The notes under the pieces were generated by a model. It had not been told where the DNA came from and did no database searches. It saw nothing but the letters and a program-made list of their open reading frames with translations. Positions 12,301 to 25,674 of a stretch of 64,000 bases of DNA are shown one piece after another (positions within the stretch are counted from its first letter, which is position 1; each line of letters opens with the position of its first letter). A program made the translations under genes and the position numbers. Source of the stretch: Euonymus europaeus (taxonomy: Eukaryota > Streptophyta > Magnoliopsida > Celastrales > Celastraceae); NCBI GenBank assembly GCA_963580455.1, contig OY756962.1:11302001-11366000 (forward strand), given 5' to 3'.

Positions 12301-13270
12301 ATACACAGAGTTGAGCAACTTCAGAACATCAAAGTTGCTCGGTGTACACTTTTTATTGTTCTTCTATGTCAAATTTTACGAGTATAAGCTTCCAAGATTA
12401 TTTCGATTCCAAAAACAACAACTTTCTATTACAAATGGACAAACCCGTTTAAAGCTACTCCATAGACAGAGTTGAGCAAGTTCGGACCATAAAAGTTGTT
12501 CGACGCACACTTATTACTATTCTTTTATGTCAAATTTTAAGAGTATAAGCATCCTAGATTATTTCGATGACAAAACACCAACTTTCTTTGACAAATGGAC
12601 AAAACAGCTAAATGCTCCTCCTTAGAGAGAGTTGAGCAACTTCGGACTAATAAAGTTGCTCGGGATACACTTTTTATTGTTCTTCTATGTCAAATTTTAC
12701 GCGTATAAGCTTCCCAGATTATTTCGATAATAAAACACCATTTTTCTATGACAAATTGACAAAACCGTTAAAAGCTCCTCCATAGAGAGATTTGAGCAAC
12801 TTGGGACCATCAAAGTTGCTCGGTGTACACTTTTTATTGTTATTCTATGTCAAATTTTATGAGTATAAGCCTCTTAGATTATTTCGATGACAAAAAATGA
12901 ACTTTTTATGACAAATGGACAAAACCGTTAAAAGCTCCTTCATAGACAGAGTTGAGCAACTTCGGACCATCAAAGTTGCTCGGAGTACACTTTTTATTGT
13001 TCTTCTATGTCAAATTTTACGAGTATAAGCTTCAAAGATTATTTCGATGCCAAAACACCAAATTTTTATCAGAAATGGAAAAAACCGTTAAAAGCTCCTC
13101 CATAGAGAGAGTGGAGCAACTTCGAACCTTCAAAGTTGCTCGATGTACACTTTTTAATGTTCTTCTATGTTAAATTTTATGAGTATAAGCTTCGTAGATT
13201 ATTTCGATGCCAAAAAATGAACTTTTTACGACAAATGGACAAAACCGTTAAAAGCTCCTCCACAGACAGA

Positions 13271-14072
13271 GTTGAGCAACTTCAGACCATCCAAGTTGCT
13301 CGGTGTACACTTTTTATTGTTCTTCTATGTCAAATTTTACGAGTATAAGCTTCCAAGATTATTTCGATGCCAAAACACCGACTTTTTATCACAAATGGAC
13401 AAAACCGTTAAAAGCTCCTCCATAGAGAGACTTGAGCAACTTCAGACCATCATAGTTGCTCGGTGTACACTTTTTATTTTTCTTCTATGTCAAATACTAT
13501 GAGTGTAAGAACTTCCTAGATTATTTCAATGCCAAACGACCAACTTACTATGACAAATGGACAAACCCGTTAAAAGCTACTCCATAGACAGAGTTGAGCA
13601 AGTTCGGACAATAAAAATTGTTCGACGTACACTTTTTACGATTTTTCTATGTCAAATTTTACGAGTATAAGCTTCTTAGATTATTACGATGACAAAACAC
13701 CAATTTTCTACGACAAATGGACAAAACAGCTAAACGCTTCTCCTTAGAGAGAGTTGAGCAACTTCGGACCATCAAAGTTCCTCGGTGTACACTTTTATTG
13801 TTCTTCTACGTCAAATTTTATGAGTAGAAGCTTCAAAGATTATTTCGATTCCAAGAACACCAATTTTCTATGACTAATGGACAAAGCCGTTAAAAGCTCC
13901 TCCATAGAGAGAGTTGAGCAACTTCGGACAAATAAAGTTGCTCGGGATACACTTTTTATTGTTCTTCAATGTCAAATTTTATGAGTATAAGCTTCCTGGA
14001 TTATTTAGTTAGTAAAACACCATCTTTCTATGACAAATAGACACAACCGTTAAAAGCTCCTTCATAGACAGA
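13271..14072 (+). repeat. 5-monomer (802 bp) HOR, copy 1
   Basis: Five monomers spanning 802 bp. The two bases above 800 come from an insertion after TATAAG in one monomer (TAAGAACTTCC here, TAAGAGATTCC in the next copy). Its 3' part, with GCTTCTCCTTAG and the unusual TTTAGTTAGTAAAAC, is essentially the same in copy 2, while its first monomer is slightly different. Confidence 0.8.
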
Positions 14073-14874
14073 GTTGAGCAACTTCAGACCATCAAAGTTG
14101 CTCGGTGAACACTTTTTATTGTTCTTCTATGTCAAATTTTACGAGTATAAGCTTCCTAGATTATTTCAATGCCAAAACACCAACTTTTTATCACAAATGG
14201 ACAAAACCGTTAAGAGCTCCTCCATAGAGAGAGTTGAGCAACTTCGGACCATCATAGTTTCTCGGTGTACACTTTTTATTTTTCTTCTATGTCAAGTACT
14301 ATGAGTATAAGAGATTCCTAGATTATTTCCATGCCAAAAGACCAACTTACTATGACAAATGGACAAACCCGTTAAATGCTACTCCATAGACAGAGTTGAG
14401 CAAGTTCGGACCATAAAAATTGTTCGACGTACACTTTTTACGATTCTTCTATGTCAAATTTTACGAGTATAAGCTTCTTAGATTATTTCGATGACAAAAC
14501 ACCAACTTTCTACGACAAATGGACAAAACAGCTAAACGCTTCTCCTTAGAGAGAGTTGAGCAACTTCGGACCATCAAAGTTCCTCGGTGTACACTTTTAT
14601 TGTTCTTCTACGTCAAATTTTATGAGTAGAAGCTTCAAAGATTATTTCGATTCCAAGAACACCAATTTTCTATGACTAATGGACAAAGCCGTTAAAAGCT
14701 CCTCCATAGAGAGAGTTGAGCAACTTCGGACAAATAAAGTTGCTCGGGATACACTTTTTATTGTTCTTCAATGTCAAATTTTATGAGTATAAGCTTCCTG
14801 GATTATTTAGTTAGTAAAACACCATCTTTCTATGACAAATAGACACAACCGTTAAAAGCTCCTTCATAGACAGA
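14073..14874 (+). repeat. 5-monomer (802 bp) HOR, copy 2
   Basis: Middle copy of the 802-bp unit. Its first part is identical to copy 3 over about 300 bp and its last part matches copy 1, so it shares one side with each neighbour, as expected from unequal exchange inside a short array. Confidence 0.85.
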
Positions 14875-15675
14875 GTTGAGCAACTTCAGACCATCAAAGT
14901 TGCTCGGTGAACACTTTTTATTGTTCTTCTATGTCAAATTTTACGAGTATAAGCTTCCTAGATTATTTCAATGCCAAAACACCAACTTTTTATCACAAAT
15001 GGACAAAACCGTTAAGAGCTCCTCCATAGAGAGAGTTGAGCAACTTCGGACCATCATAGTTTCTCGGTGTACACTTTTTATTTTTCTTCTATGTCAAGTA
15101 CTATGAGTATAAGAGATTCCTAGATTATTTCCATGCCAAAAGACCAACTTACTATGACAAATGGACAAACCCGTTAAATGCTACTCCATAGTCAGAGTTG
15201 AGAAAGTTCGGACCATAAAAATTGTTCGACGTACACTTTTTACGATTCTTCTATGTCAAATTTTACGAGTATAAGCTTCTTAGATTATTTCGATGACAAA
15301 ACACCAACTTTCTACGACAAATGGACAAAACAGCTAAAAGCTCCTCGTTAGAGAGAGTTGAGCAACTTCGGACCATCAAAGTTCCTCGGTGTACACTTTT
15401 CTTGTTCTTTTACGTCAAATTTTATGAGTAGAAGTTTCAAAGATTATTTCGATTCCAAAAACACCAATTTTCTATGAAAAATGGACAAAGCCGTTAAATG
15501 CTCCTCCATAGAGAGAGTTGAGCAACTTCGGACCAATAAAGTTGCTCGGGATACACTTTTTACTGTTCTTCAATGTCAAATTTTACGAGTATAAGCTTCC
15601 GGATTATTTCGATAGTAAAACACCATCTTTCTATGACAAATGGAAAAAATCGATAAAAGCTCCTCCATAGACAGA
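14875..15675 (+). repeat. 5-monomer HOR, copy 3 (3' part replaced)
   Basis: The 5' part is identical to copy 2. The 3' part differs: GCTCCTCGTTAG replaces GCTTCTCCTTAG, and a shortened TTCCGGATTATTTCGATAG replaces the TTTAGTTAG variant. That 3' part instead belongs to the 3-monomer duplication that follows. Confidence 0.75.
15197..15675 (+). repeat. 3-monomer (c-a-b) duplication, copy 1
   Basis: Class c, a and b monomers (479 bp) recur directly as 15,676-16,153. The shortened TTCCGGATT in the b monomer is shared by both copies and also by the b monomer near 17,200. This overlaps the 3' part of the third 5-mer copy. Confidence 0.75.
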
Positions 15676-16153
15676 GTTGAGCAAGTTCGGACCATAAAAA
15701 TTGTTCGACGTACACTTTTTACGATTCTTCTATGTCAAATTTTACGAGTATAAGCTTCTTAGATTATTTCGATGACAAAACACCAACTTTCTACGACAAA
15801 CGGACAAAACATCTAAAACTCCTCCTTAGAGAGAGTTGAGCAACTTCGGACCATCAAAGTTCCTCGGTGTACACTTTTATTGTTCTTCTACGTCAAATTT
15901 TATGAGTAGAAGCTTCAAAGATTATTTCGATTCCAAAAACACCAACTTTCTATGACAAATGGACAAAGCCGTTAAAAGCTCCCCCATAGAGAGAGTTGAG
16001 CAACTTCGGACCATCAAAGTTGCTCGGGATACACTTTTTACTGTTCTTCAATGTCAAATTTTACGAGTATAAGCTTCCGGATTATTTCGATAGTAAAACA
16101 CCATCTTTCTATGACAAATGGACAAAACCGTTAAAAGCTCCTCCATAGAGAGA
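15676..16153 (+). repeat. 3-monomer (c-a-b) duplication, copy 2
   Basis: Second copy of the c-a-b trimer. Its b monomer begins like class e (CCATCAAAGTTGCTCGG) and continues as class b (GATACAC). That mosaic places a recombination join inside the right arm of the inverted repeat. Confidence 0.7.
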
Positions 16154-18282
16154 GTTGAGCAACTTCGGACCATCAAAGTTGCTCGGTGTACACTTTTTAT
16201 TGTTCTTCTATGTCAAATTTTACGAGTATAAGCTTCCAAGATTATTTCGATGCCAAAACACCAAGTTTTTATCAGAAATGGAAAAAACCGTTAAAAGCTC
16301 CTCCATAGAGAGAGTGGAGCAACTTCAAACCTTCAAAGTTGCTCGATGTACACTTTTTAATGGTCTTCTAGGTTAAATTTTATGAGTATAAGCTTCGTAG
16401 ATTATTTCGTTGCCAAAAAACGAACTTTTTACGAGAAATAGACACAACCGTTAAAAGCTCCTCCATAGACAGAGTTGAGCAACTTCGGACCATCAAAGTT
16501 GCTCGGTGTACACTTTTTATTGTTCTTCTATGTCAAATTTTACGAGTATAAACTTCCTAGATTATTTCGATGCCAAAACACCAACTTTTTATTACAAATG
16601 GACAAAACCGTTAAAAGCTCCTCCATAGAGAGAGTTGACCAACTTCGGACCATCATAGTTTCTCGGTGTACACTTTTTATTTTTCTTCTATGTCAAGTAC
16701 TATGAGTATAAGAGATTCCTGGATTATTTCCATGCCAAAAGACCAACTTACTATGACAAATGGACAAACCCTTAAATGCTACTCCATAGACAGAGTTGAG
16801 CAAGTTCGGACCATAAAAATTGTTCGACGTACACTTTTTACGATTCTTCTATCAAATTTTACGAGTATAAGCTTCTTAGATTATTTTGATGACAAAACAC
16901 TAACTTTCTACGACAAATGGACAAAACAGCTAAAAGCTCCTCCTTAGAGAGAGTTGAGCAACTTCGGACCATCAAAGTTCCTCGGTGTACACTTTTATTG
17001 TTCTTTTACGTCAAATTTTATGAGTAGAAGTTTCAAAGATTATTTCGATTCCAAAAACACCAACTTTCTATGACAAATGGACAAAGCCGTTAAAAGCTCC
17101 TCCATAGGGAGAGTTGAGCAACTTCGGACCAATAAAGTTGCTCGGGATACACTTTTTACTGTTCTTCAATGTCAAATTTTACGAGTATAAGCTTCCGGAT
17201 TATTTCGATAGTAAAACACCATCTTTCTATGACGAATGGACAAAACCGTTAAATGCTCCTCCATAGAGAGAGTTGAGCAACTTCGGGCCATCAAAGTTGC
17301 TCGGTGTACACTTTTTATTGTTATTCTATGTCAAATTTTATGAGTATAAGCTTCCAGGATTATTTCGATTCCAAATCACTAACTTTCTATGAGAAATGGA
17401 CAAAACTGTTAAAAGCTCCTCCATAGAGAGAGTGGAGCGACTTTGAACCATCAAAGTTGCTCGATGTACACTTTTTCTTGTTCTTCTATGTTACATTTTA
17501 TGAGTATAGGCTTCGTAGATTACTTCGATGCCAAAAGACCAACTTACTACGACAAATGGACAAACCCGTTAAAAGCTACTCCATAAACAGAATTGAGCAA
17601 GTTCGGACCATAAATATTGTTCGACGTACACTTTTTACGATTCTTCTATGTCAAATTTTACGAGTATAAGCTTCCTAGATTATTTTGATGACAAAATACC
17701 AACTTTCTACGACAAATGGACAAAACAGCTAAAAGCTCCTCCATAGAGAGAGTTGAGCAACTTCGGACCATCAAAGTTGCTCGGTGTACACTTTTTATTG
17801 TTATTCTATGTCAAATTTTATGAGTATAAGCTTCCAAGATTATTTGGATTCCAAATCACCAACTTTCTATGAGAAATGGACAAAACCGTTAAAAGCTCCT
17901 CCATAGAGAGAGTTGAGCAACTTCAAACCATCAAAGTTGCTCGATGTACTCTTTTTAGGATTCTTCTATGTCAAATTTTATGAGTACAAGCTTCTTAGAT
18001 TATTTCGACGCTAAAACACCATTTTTATATGACAAATGGAAAAAACCGTTAAAAGCTCCTCCATAGATAGAGTTGAGCAACTTCGGACCATCAAAGTTGC
18101 TTGGTGTACACTTTTTATTGTTCTTCTATGTCAAATTTTACGAGTATAAGCTTCCAAGATTATTTCGATGCCAAAAGACCAACTTTCTATGACAAATGGA
18201 CAAACCCGTTAAAAGCTACTGCATAGATAGAGTTGAGCAAGTTCGGACCATAAAAATTGTTCGACGTACACTTTTTACGATT
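16154..18282 (+). repeat. Mixed satellite monomers, partly repeating the 12,952-13,500 block
   Basis: The first monomers repeat, at a 3,203-bp offset, the pair at 12,951-13,500, including AGAAATGGAAAAAACC and AAACCTTCAAAG. Further on come c, a, b, e and f-like monomers. One c monomer lost three bases (CTTCTATCAAATTTT near 16,847). I see no longer unit repeated inside this stretch. Confidence 0.7.
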
Positions 18283-19993
18283 CTTCTATTTCAAATTTTA
18301 CGAGTATAAGCTTCCTAGATTATTTCGATGACAAAACACAAAATTTCTACGACAAATGGACAAAACAGCTAAAAGCTCCTCCTTAGAGAGAGTTGAGAAA
18401 CTTCGGACCATCAAAGTCGCTCGATGTACACTTTTTATTGTTCTTCTATGTCAAATATTATGAGTATAAGCTTCCTAGATTATTTCGATGCCAAAAGACC
18501 AACTTTCTACGACAAATGGACAAACCCGTTAAAAGCTACTCCATAGACAGAGTTGAGCAAGTTCGGACCATAAGAGTTGTTCGATGTACACTCCTTACGA
18601 TTCTTCTATGTCAAATTTTACGAGTATAAGCTTCGTAGATTATTTCGATGAAAAAACACCAACTTTCTATGACAAATGGATAAAACAGCTAAAAGCTCCT
18701 CCTGAGAGAGAGTTGAGCAACTTCGGACCATCAAAATTCCTCGGTGTACAATTTTATTGTTCTTTTACGTCAAATTTTATGAGTAGAAGCTTCAAAGATT
18801 ATTACGATTCCAAAAACACCAACTTTCTATGACAAATGGACAAAACCGTTAAAAGCCCTTCCATAGAGAGAGTTGAGCAACTTCGGACCAAAAAAGTTGC
18901 TCGGGATACACTTTTTATTGTTCTTCTATGTCAATTTTTACGCGTATAAGCTTCCTAGATTATTTCGATACTAAAACACCATCTTTCTATGACAAATGGA
19001 CAAAACCGCTAAAAGCTCCTCCATAGAGAGAGTTGAGCAACTTCGAACCATCTAAGTTGCTCGGTGTACACTTTTTATTTTTATTCGATGTCAAACTTTA
19101 TGAGTATAAGCTTCCAAGATTATTTCGATTCCAAATAACCAACTTTCTATAAGAAATGGACAAAACCATTAAAAGCTCCTCCATAGAGACAGTTGAGCAA
19201 CTTCGAACCATCAAAGTTGCTCGATGTACACTTTTTATTGTTCTTCTATGTCAAATTTTATGAGTATAAGCTTCCTAGATTATTTCGATGCTAAAACACC
19301 ATTTTTTTATGACAAATGGAAAAAACCGTTAAAAGCTCCTCCATAGAGAGAGTTGAGCAACTTCGGACCGTCAAGGTTGCTCGGTGTACATTTTTTATTG
19401 TTCTTCTACGTCAAATTTTACGAGTATAAGCTTCCAAGATTATTTCGATGCGAAAACACCAACTTTTTATCCCAAATGGACAAAACCATTAAAAGCTCCT
19501 CCATAGACAGAGTTGAACAACTTCGAACCATCATAGTTGCTCGGTGTACACATTTTATTGTTCTTCTATGTCAAATATTATGAGTATAAGAGCTTCCTAG
19601 ATTATTTCGATGCCAAAAGACCAACTTACTATGACAAATGGACAAACCCGTTGAAAGCTACTCCATAGACAGAGTTGAACAAGTTCGGACCATAAAAATT
19701 GTTCGACGTACACTTTTTACGATTCTTCTATGTCAAATTTTACGAGTATAAGCTTCCTAGATTATTTGGATGACAAAACAACAACTTTCTACGACAAACG
19801 GACAAAACAGCTAAAAGCTCATTCTTAGAGAGAGTTGAGCAACTTCGGACCATCAAAGTTCCTCGGTGTACACTTTTATTGTTCTTCTACGTCAAATTTT
19901 ATGAGTAGAAGCTACAAAGATTATTTCGATTCCAAAAACACCAACTTTCTATGACAAATGGACAAAACCGTTAAAAACTCATCCATAGAGAGA

Positions 19994-20473
19994 GTTGAGC
20001 AACTTCGGACCAAAAAAGTTGCTCGGGATACACTTTTTATTGTTCTTCTATGTCAAATTTTGCGAGTATAAGCTTTCCAGATTATTTCGATACTAATACA
20101 CCATCTTTCTATGACAAATGGACAAAACCGTTAAAAGCTCCTCCATAGAGAGAGTTGAGCAACTTCAGACCATCAAAGTTGCTCGGTGTACACTTTTTAT
20201 TGTTATTCTATGTCAAATTTCATGAGTATAAGCTTCCAGGATTATTTCGATTCCAAATCACCAATTTTCTATGAGAAATGGAAAAAACCATTAAAAGCTC
20301 CTCCATAGAGAGAGTGGAGCAACTTCGAACCATCAAAGTTGCTCGATGTACACTTTTTAATGTTATTCTTTGTTAAATTTTATTAGTATAAGCTTCGTAG
20401 ATTATTTCGAAGCCAAAAAATGAACTTTTTACGACAAATGGACAAAACCTTTAAAAGCTCCTCCATAGATAGG
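19994..20473 (+). repeat. 3-monomer (b-e-f) duplication, copy 1
   Basis: Three monomers, 480 bp: class b with AAGCTTTCCAG, class e with CTTCAGACC, and an f-like monomer with GTTATTCTTTG and GAAGCCAAAAAATG. The same three follow immediately. The block is present once in the second 17-mer copy, so the duplication arose after the HOR split. Confidence 0.8.
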
Positions 20474-20953
20474 GTTGAGCAACTTCGGACCATCAAAGTT
20501 GCTCGGGATACACTTTTTATTGTTCTTCTATGTCAAATTTTACGAGTATAAGCTTTCCAGATTATTTCGATACTAAAACTCCATCTTTCTATGACAAATG
20601 GACAAAACCGTTAAAAGCTCCTCCATTGAGAGAGTTGAGAAACTTCAGACCATCAAAGTTGCTCGGTGTACACTTTTTATTGTTATTCTATGTCAAATTT
20701 TATGAGTATAAGCTTCCAGGATTATTTCGATTCCAAATCACCAACTTTCTATGAGAAATGGAAAAAACCATTAAAAGCTCCTCCATAGAGAGAGTGTAGC
20801 AACTTCGAACCATCAAAGTTGCTCGATGTACACTTTTTAATGTTATTCTTTGTTAAATTTTATTAGTATAAGCTTCGTAGATTATTTCGAAGCCAAAAAA
20901 TGAACTTTTTACGACAAATGGACAAAACCTTTAAAAGCTCCTCCATAGATAGG
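20474..20953 (+). repeat. 3-monomer (b-e-f) duplication, copy 2
   Basis: Second trimer copy. Its first monomer is a hybrid: the 5' end (AGGGTTGAGC, CCATCAAAG) is from the monomer that normally follows f, and the rest (GGGATACAC, AAGCTTTCCAG) is class b. The join therefore lies in or next to the right arm of the inverted repeat, at about 20,494-20,506. Confidence 0.8.
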
Positions 20954-21005
20954 GTTGAGCAACTTCGGACCATCAAAGTTGCTCGGTGTACACTTTTTAT
21001 TGTTC

Positions 21006-23240
21006 TTCTATTTCAAATTTTACGAGTATAAGCTTCCTAGATTATTTCGATGACAAAACACAAAATTTCTACGACAAATGGACAAAACAGCTAAAAGCTC
21101 CTCCTTAGAGAGAGTTGAGAAACTTCGGACCATCAAAGTTGCTCGATGTACACTTTTTATTGTTCTTCTATGTCAAATATTATGAGTATAAGCTTCCTAG
21201 ATTATTTCGATGCCAAAATACCAACTTTCTATGACAAATGGACAAACCCGTTAAAAGCTACTCCATAGACAGAGTTGAGCAAGTTCGGACCATAAGAGTT
21301 GTTCGATGTACACTTCTTACGATTCTTCTATGTCAAATTTTACGAGTATAAGCTTCGTAGATTATTTCGATGAAAAAACAACAACTTTCTATGACAAATG
21401 GACAAAACAGCTAAAAGCTCCTCCTTAGAGAGAGTTGAGCAACTTCGGACCATCAAAATTCCTCGGTGTACAATTTTATTGTTCTTTTACGTCAAATTTT
21501 ATGAGTAGAAGCTTCAAAGATTATTACGATTCCAAAAACACCAACTTTCTATGACAAATGGACAAAACCGTTAAAAGCCCTTCCATAGAGAGAGTTGAGC
21601 AACTTCGGACCAACAAAGTTGCTCGGGATACACTTTTTATTGATCTTCTATGTCAATTTTTACGCGTATAAGCTTCCTAGATTATTTCGATACTAAAACA
21701 CCATCTTTCTATGACAAATGGACAAAACCGCTAAAAGCTCCTCCATAGAGAGAGTTGAGCAACTTCGAACCATCAAAGTTGCTCGGTGTACACTTTTTAT
21801 TTTTATTCGATGTCAAACTTTATGAGTATAAGCTTCCAAGATTATTTCGATTCCAAATAACCCACTTTCTATAAGAAATGGATAAAACCGTTAAAAGCTC
21901 CTCCATAGAGAGAGTTGAGCAACTTCGAACCATCAAAGTTGCTCGATGTACACTTCTTATTGTTCTTCTATGTCAAATTTTATGAGTATAAGCTTCCTAG
22001 ATTATTTCGATGCAAAAACACCATTTTTTTTATGACAAATGGAAAAAACCGTTAAAAGCTCCTCCATAGAGAGAGTTGAGCAACTTCGGACCGTCAAGGT
22101 TGCTCGGTGTACATTTTTTATTGTTCTTCTATGTCAAATTTTACGAGTATAAGCTTCCAAGATTATTTCGATGCGAAAACACCAACTTTTTATCACAAAT
22201 GGACAAAACCGTTAAAAGCTCCTCCATAGAGAGAGTTGAACAACTTCGAACCATCATAGTTGCTCGGTGTACACATTTTATTGTTCTTCTATGTCAAATA
22301 TTATGAGTATAAGAGCTTCCTAGATTATTTCGATGCCAAAAGACCAACTTACTATGACAAATGGACAAACCCGTTGAAAGCTACTCCATAGACAGAGTTG
22401 AACAAGTTCGGACCATAAAAATTGTTCGACGTACACTTTTTACGATTCTTCTATGTCAAATTTTACGAGTATAAGCTTCCTAGATTATTTGGATGACAAA
22501 ACACCAATTTTCTACGACAAACGGACAAAACAGCTAAAAGCTCATTCTTAGAGAGAGTTGAGCAACTTCGGACCATCAAAGTTCCTCGGTGTACACTTTT
22601 ATTGTTCTTCTACGTCAAATTTTATGAGTAGAAGCTACAAAGATTATTTCGATTCCAAAAACACCAACTTTCTATGACAAATGGACAAAACCGTTAAAAA
22701 CTCATCCATAGAGAGAGTTGAGCAACTTCGGACCAAAAAAGTTGCTCGGGATACACTTTTTATTGTTCTTCTATGTCAAATTTTACGAGTATAAGCTTTC
22801 CAGATTATTTCGATACTAAAACACTATCATTCTATGACAAATGGACAAAACCGTTAAAAGCTCCTCCATAGAGAGAGTTGAGCAACTTCAGACCATCAAA
22901 GTTGCTCGATGTACACTTTTTATTGTTATTCTATGTCAAATTTTATGAGTATATGATTCCAGGATTATTTCGATTCCAAATCACCAACTTTCTATGAGAA
23001 ATGGAAAAAACCATTAAAAGCTCCTCCATAGAGAGAGTGGAGCAACTTCGAACCATCAAAGTTGCTCGATGTACACTTTTTAATGTTATTCTATGTTAAA
23101 TTTTATGAGTATAAGCTTCGTAGATTATTTCGAAGCCAAAAAATGAACTTTTTACGACAAATGGACAAAACCTTTAAAAGCTCCTCCATAGATAGGGTTG
23201 AGCAACTTCGGACCATCAAAGTTGCTCGGTGTACACTTTT
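21006..23240 (+). repeat. 17-monomer HOR (2,723 bp), copy 2 (incomplete)
   Basis: It parallels copy 1 at +2,723 bp with few base differences until about 23,230, where the next monomer changes to AAGATTTCAAG. One class e monomer here has CCATTTTTTTTATG, a homopolymer expansion of one T relative to copy 1. Its last monomers also form the start of the 2,725-bp units. Confidence 0.8.
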
Positions 23241-25674
23241 TATTGTTCTTCTATGTCAAATTTTATGAGTATAAGATTTCAAGATTATTTCGATGCCAAA
23301 ACACCAACTTTTTATCACAAATGGACAAAACCGTTAAAAGCTCCTCCGTAGAGAGAGTTGACCAACTTCGGACCATCATAGTTGCTCGGTGTACACTTTT
23401 TATTGTTCTTCTATGTCGAATACTATGAGTATAACAACTTCCTAGATTATTTCGATGCCAAAAGACCAACTTACTATGACAAATGGACAAACCCGTTTAA
23501 AGCTACACCATAGAAAGAGTTGAGCAAGTTCGGACCATAAAAATTGTTCGACGTACACTTTTTACGATTCTTCTATGTCAAATTTTACGAGTATAAGCTT
23601 CCTAGATTATTTCGATGACAAAACACCAACTTTCTACGACAAATGGACAAAACAGCTCAAAGCTCCCACTTAGAGAGAGTTGAGCAACTTCGGACCATCA
23701 AAGTTCCTCGGTGTACACTTTTATTGTTCTTCTACATCAAAATTTTATGAGTAGAAGCTTCAAAGATTATTTCGATTCTAAAAACACCAAATTTCTATGA
23801 CAAATGGACAAAACCATTAAAAGCTCCTCCATAGAGAGGGTTGAGCAACTTTGGACCAACAAAGTTGCTCGAGATACACTTTTTATTGTTCTTCTATGTC
23901 AAATTTTACGAGTACAAGCTTCCTAGATTATTTCGATACTAAAACGCCATCTTTCTATGACAAATGGACAAAACCGTTAAAAGCTCCTCCATAGAGAGAG
24001 TTGAGCAACTTCGGACCATCAAAGTTGCTCGGTGTACACTTTTTATTGTTATTCTATGTCAAATTTTATGAGTATAAGCTTCCAGGATTATTTCGATTCC
24101 AAATCACCAACTTTCTATGAGAAATGGACAAAACCGTTAAAAGCTCCTCCATAGAGAGAGTGGAGCAACTTCGAACCATCAAAGTTGCTCAATGTACACT
24201 TTTTAATGTTCTTCTATGTTAAATTTTATGAGTATAAGCTTCGTAGATTATTTCGAAGCCAAAAAATGAACTTTTTATGACAAATAGACAAAACTGTTAA
24301 AAGCTCCTCCATAGACAGAGTTGAGCAACTTCGGACCATCAAAGTTGCTCGGTGTACACCTTTTATTGTTCTTCTATGTCAAATTTTACGAGTATAAGCA
24401 TCCAAAATTATTTCTATGCCAAAACACCAACCTTTTATCACAAATGGACAAAACCGTTAAAAGCTCCTCCATAGAGAGAGTTGAGCAACTTCGGACCATC
24501 ATAGTTGCTAGGTGTACACTTTTTATTGATCTTCTATGTCATATACTATGAGTATAATAGCTTCCTAGATTATTTCGATGCCAAAAGACTAACTTACTAT
24601 AAGAAATGGACAAACCCGTTAAAAGCTACCCCATAGAGAGAGTTGAGCAAGTTCGGACGATAAAAGTTGTTCGACGTACACTTTTAAGGTTTCTTCTATG
24701 TCAAATTTTACGAGTATAAGCATCCTACACTATTTCGATGACAAAACACCAACTTTCTATGACAAATAGACAAAACAGCTAAATGTTCCTCCTTAGAGAG
24801 AGTTGAGCAACTTCGAACCATCAAAGTTGCTAATGTACACTTTTTAATGTTCTTCTATGTTAAATTTTGTGAGTATAAGCTTCGTAGATTATTTCGAAGC
24901 CAAAAAATGAACTTTTTATGACAAATAGACAAAACCGTTAAAAGCTCCTCCATAGACAGAGTTTTGCAACTTCGGACCATCAAAGTTGCTCGGTGTACAC
25001 TTTTTATTGTTCTTCTTTGTCAAATTTTACGAGTATAAGCATCCAAAACTATTTCTACGACAAAACACCAACCTTTTATCACAAATGGACAAAACCGTTA
25101 AAAGCTCCTCCATAGAGAGAGTTGAGCAACTTCGGACCATCATAGTTGCTAGGTGTACACTTTTTATTGATCTTCTATGTCAAATACTATGAGTATAAGA
25201 GCTTCCTAGATTATTTCGATGCCAAAAGACTAACTTACTATAAGAAATGGACAAACCCGTTAAAAGCTACTCCATAGAGAGAGTTGAGCAAGTTCGGACC
25301 ATAAAAGCTGTTCGACGTACACTTTTAAGGTTTCTTCTATGTCAATTTTACGAGTATAAGCATCCTACATTATTTCGATGACAAAACACCAACTTTCTAT
25401 GACAAATAGACAAAACAGTTAAAAGTTCCTCCTTAGAGAGAGTTGAGCAACTTCGGAACAACAAAGTTCCTCGGTGTACACATTTATTGTTCTTCTACGT
25501 CATATTTTATGAGTAGAAGCTTCCAAGATTATTTCGATTCCAAAAACACCAACTTTCTATGAAAAATGAACAAAACCGTTAAAAGCTCCTCCATAGAGAG
25601 AGTTGAGCAACTTCGGACAAACAAAGTTGCTCGGGATACACTTTTTATTGTTCTTCTATGTCAAATTTTATGAG
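22950..25674 (+). repeat. 17-monomer unit (2,725 bp), copy 1
   Basis: The order and bases from GATTCCAGGATT near 22,955 recur exactly 2,725 bp later. The match is nearly perfect over the whole unit, including rare marks such as TATAACAACTTCC, TACATCAAAATTTT, GTTGCTAATG and GAGTTTTGCAAC. Copies this alike are recent, or were homogenised. Confidence 0.9.

Larger units (their letters stand above)
6867..13270 (+). repeat. Diverged mixed satellite monomers without a clear long HOR
   Basis: About 40 monomers of classes a, b, c, d-like (GACCAACTT with ACAAACCCG and GCTACTCC) and f-like (AAAAAATGAACTTT) lie here in changing order. Monomers differ from each other more than in the zones to the right, and single-base indels are commoner. 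A 641-bp 4-mer duplication is the clearest local structure. The pair near 12,952 and 13,272 recurs at 16,155 and 16,475, an offset of 3,203 bp (20 monomers). Confidence 0.75.
18283..21005 (+). repeat. 17-monomer HOR (2,723 bp), copy 1
   Basis: From the mark CTTCTATTTCAAATTTT with ACACAAAATTTC near 18,290 the order and variants repeat at an offset of exactly 2,723 bp (for example 18,393 to 21,116 and 19,353 to 22,076). The extra three bases over 17 x 160 come from class-specific indels, including the AG insertion after TATAAG. The end of this copy holds a 3-monomer duplication not seen in copy 2. Confidence 0.85.

Noticed and set aside
13501..13520. Insertion of a small mobile element after TATAAG
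   Set aside because: Only two bases are added (AG or similar) and they are inherited with one monomer class; there is no element and no target-site duplication.
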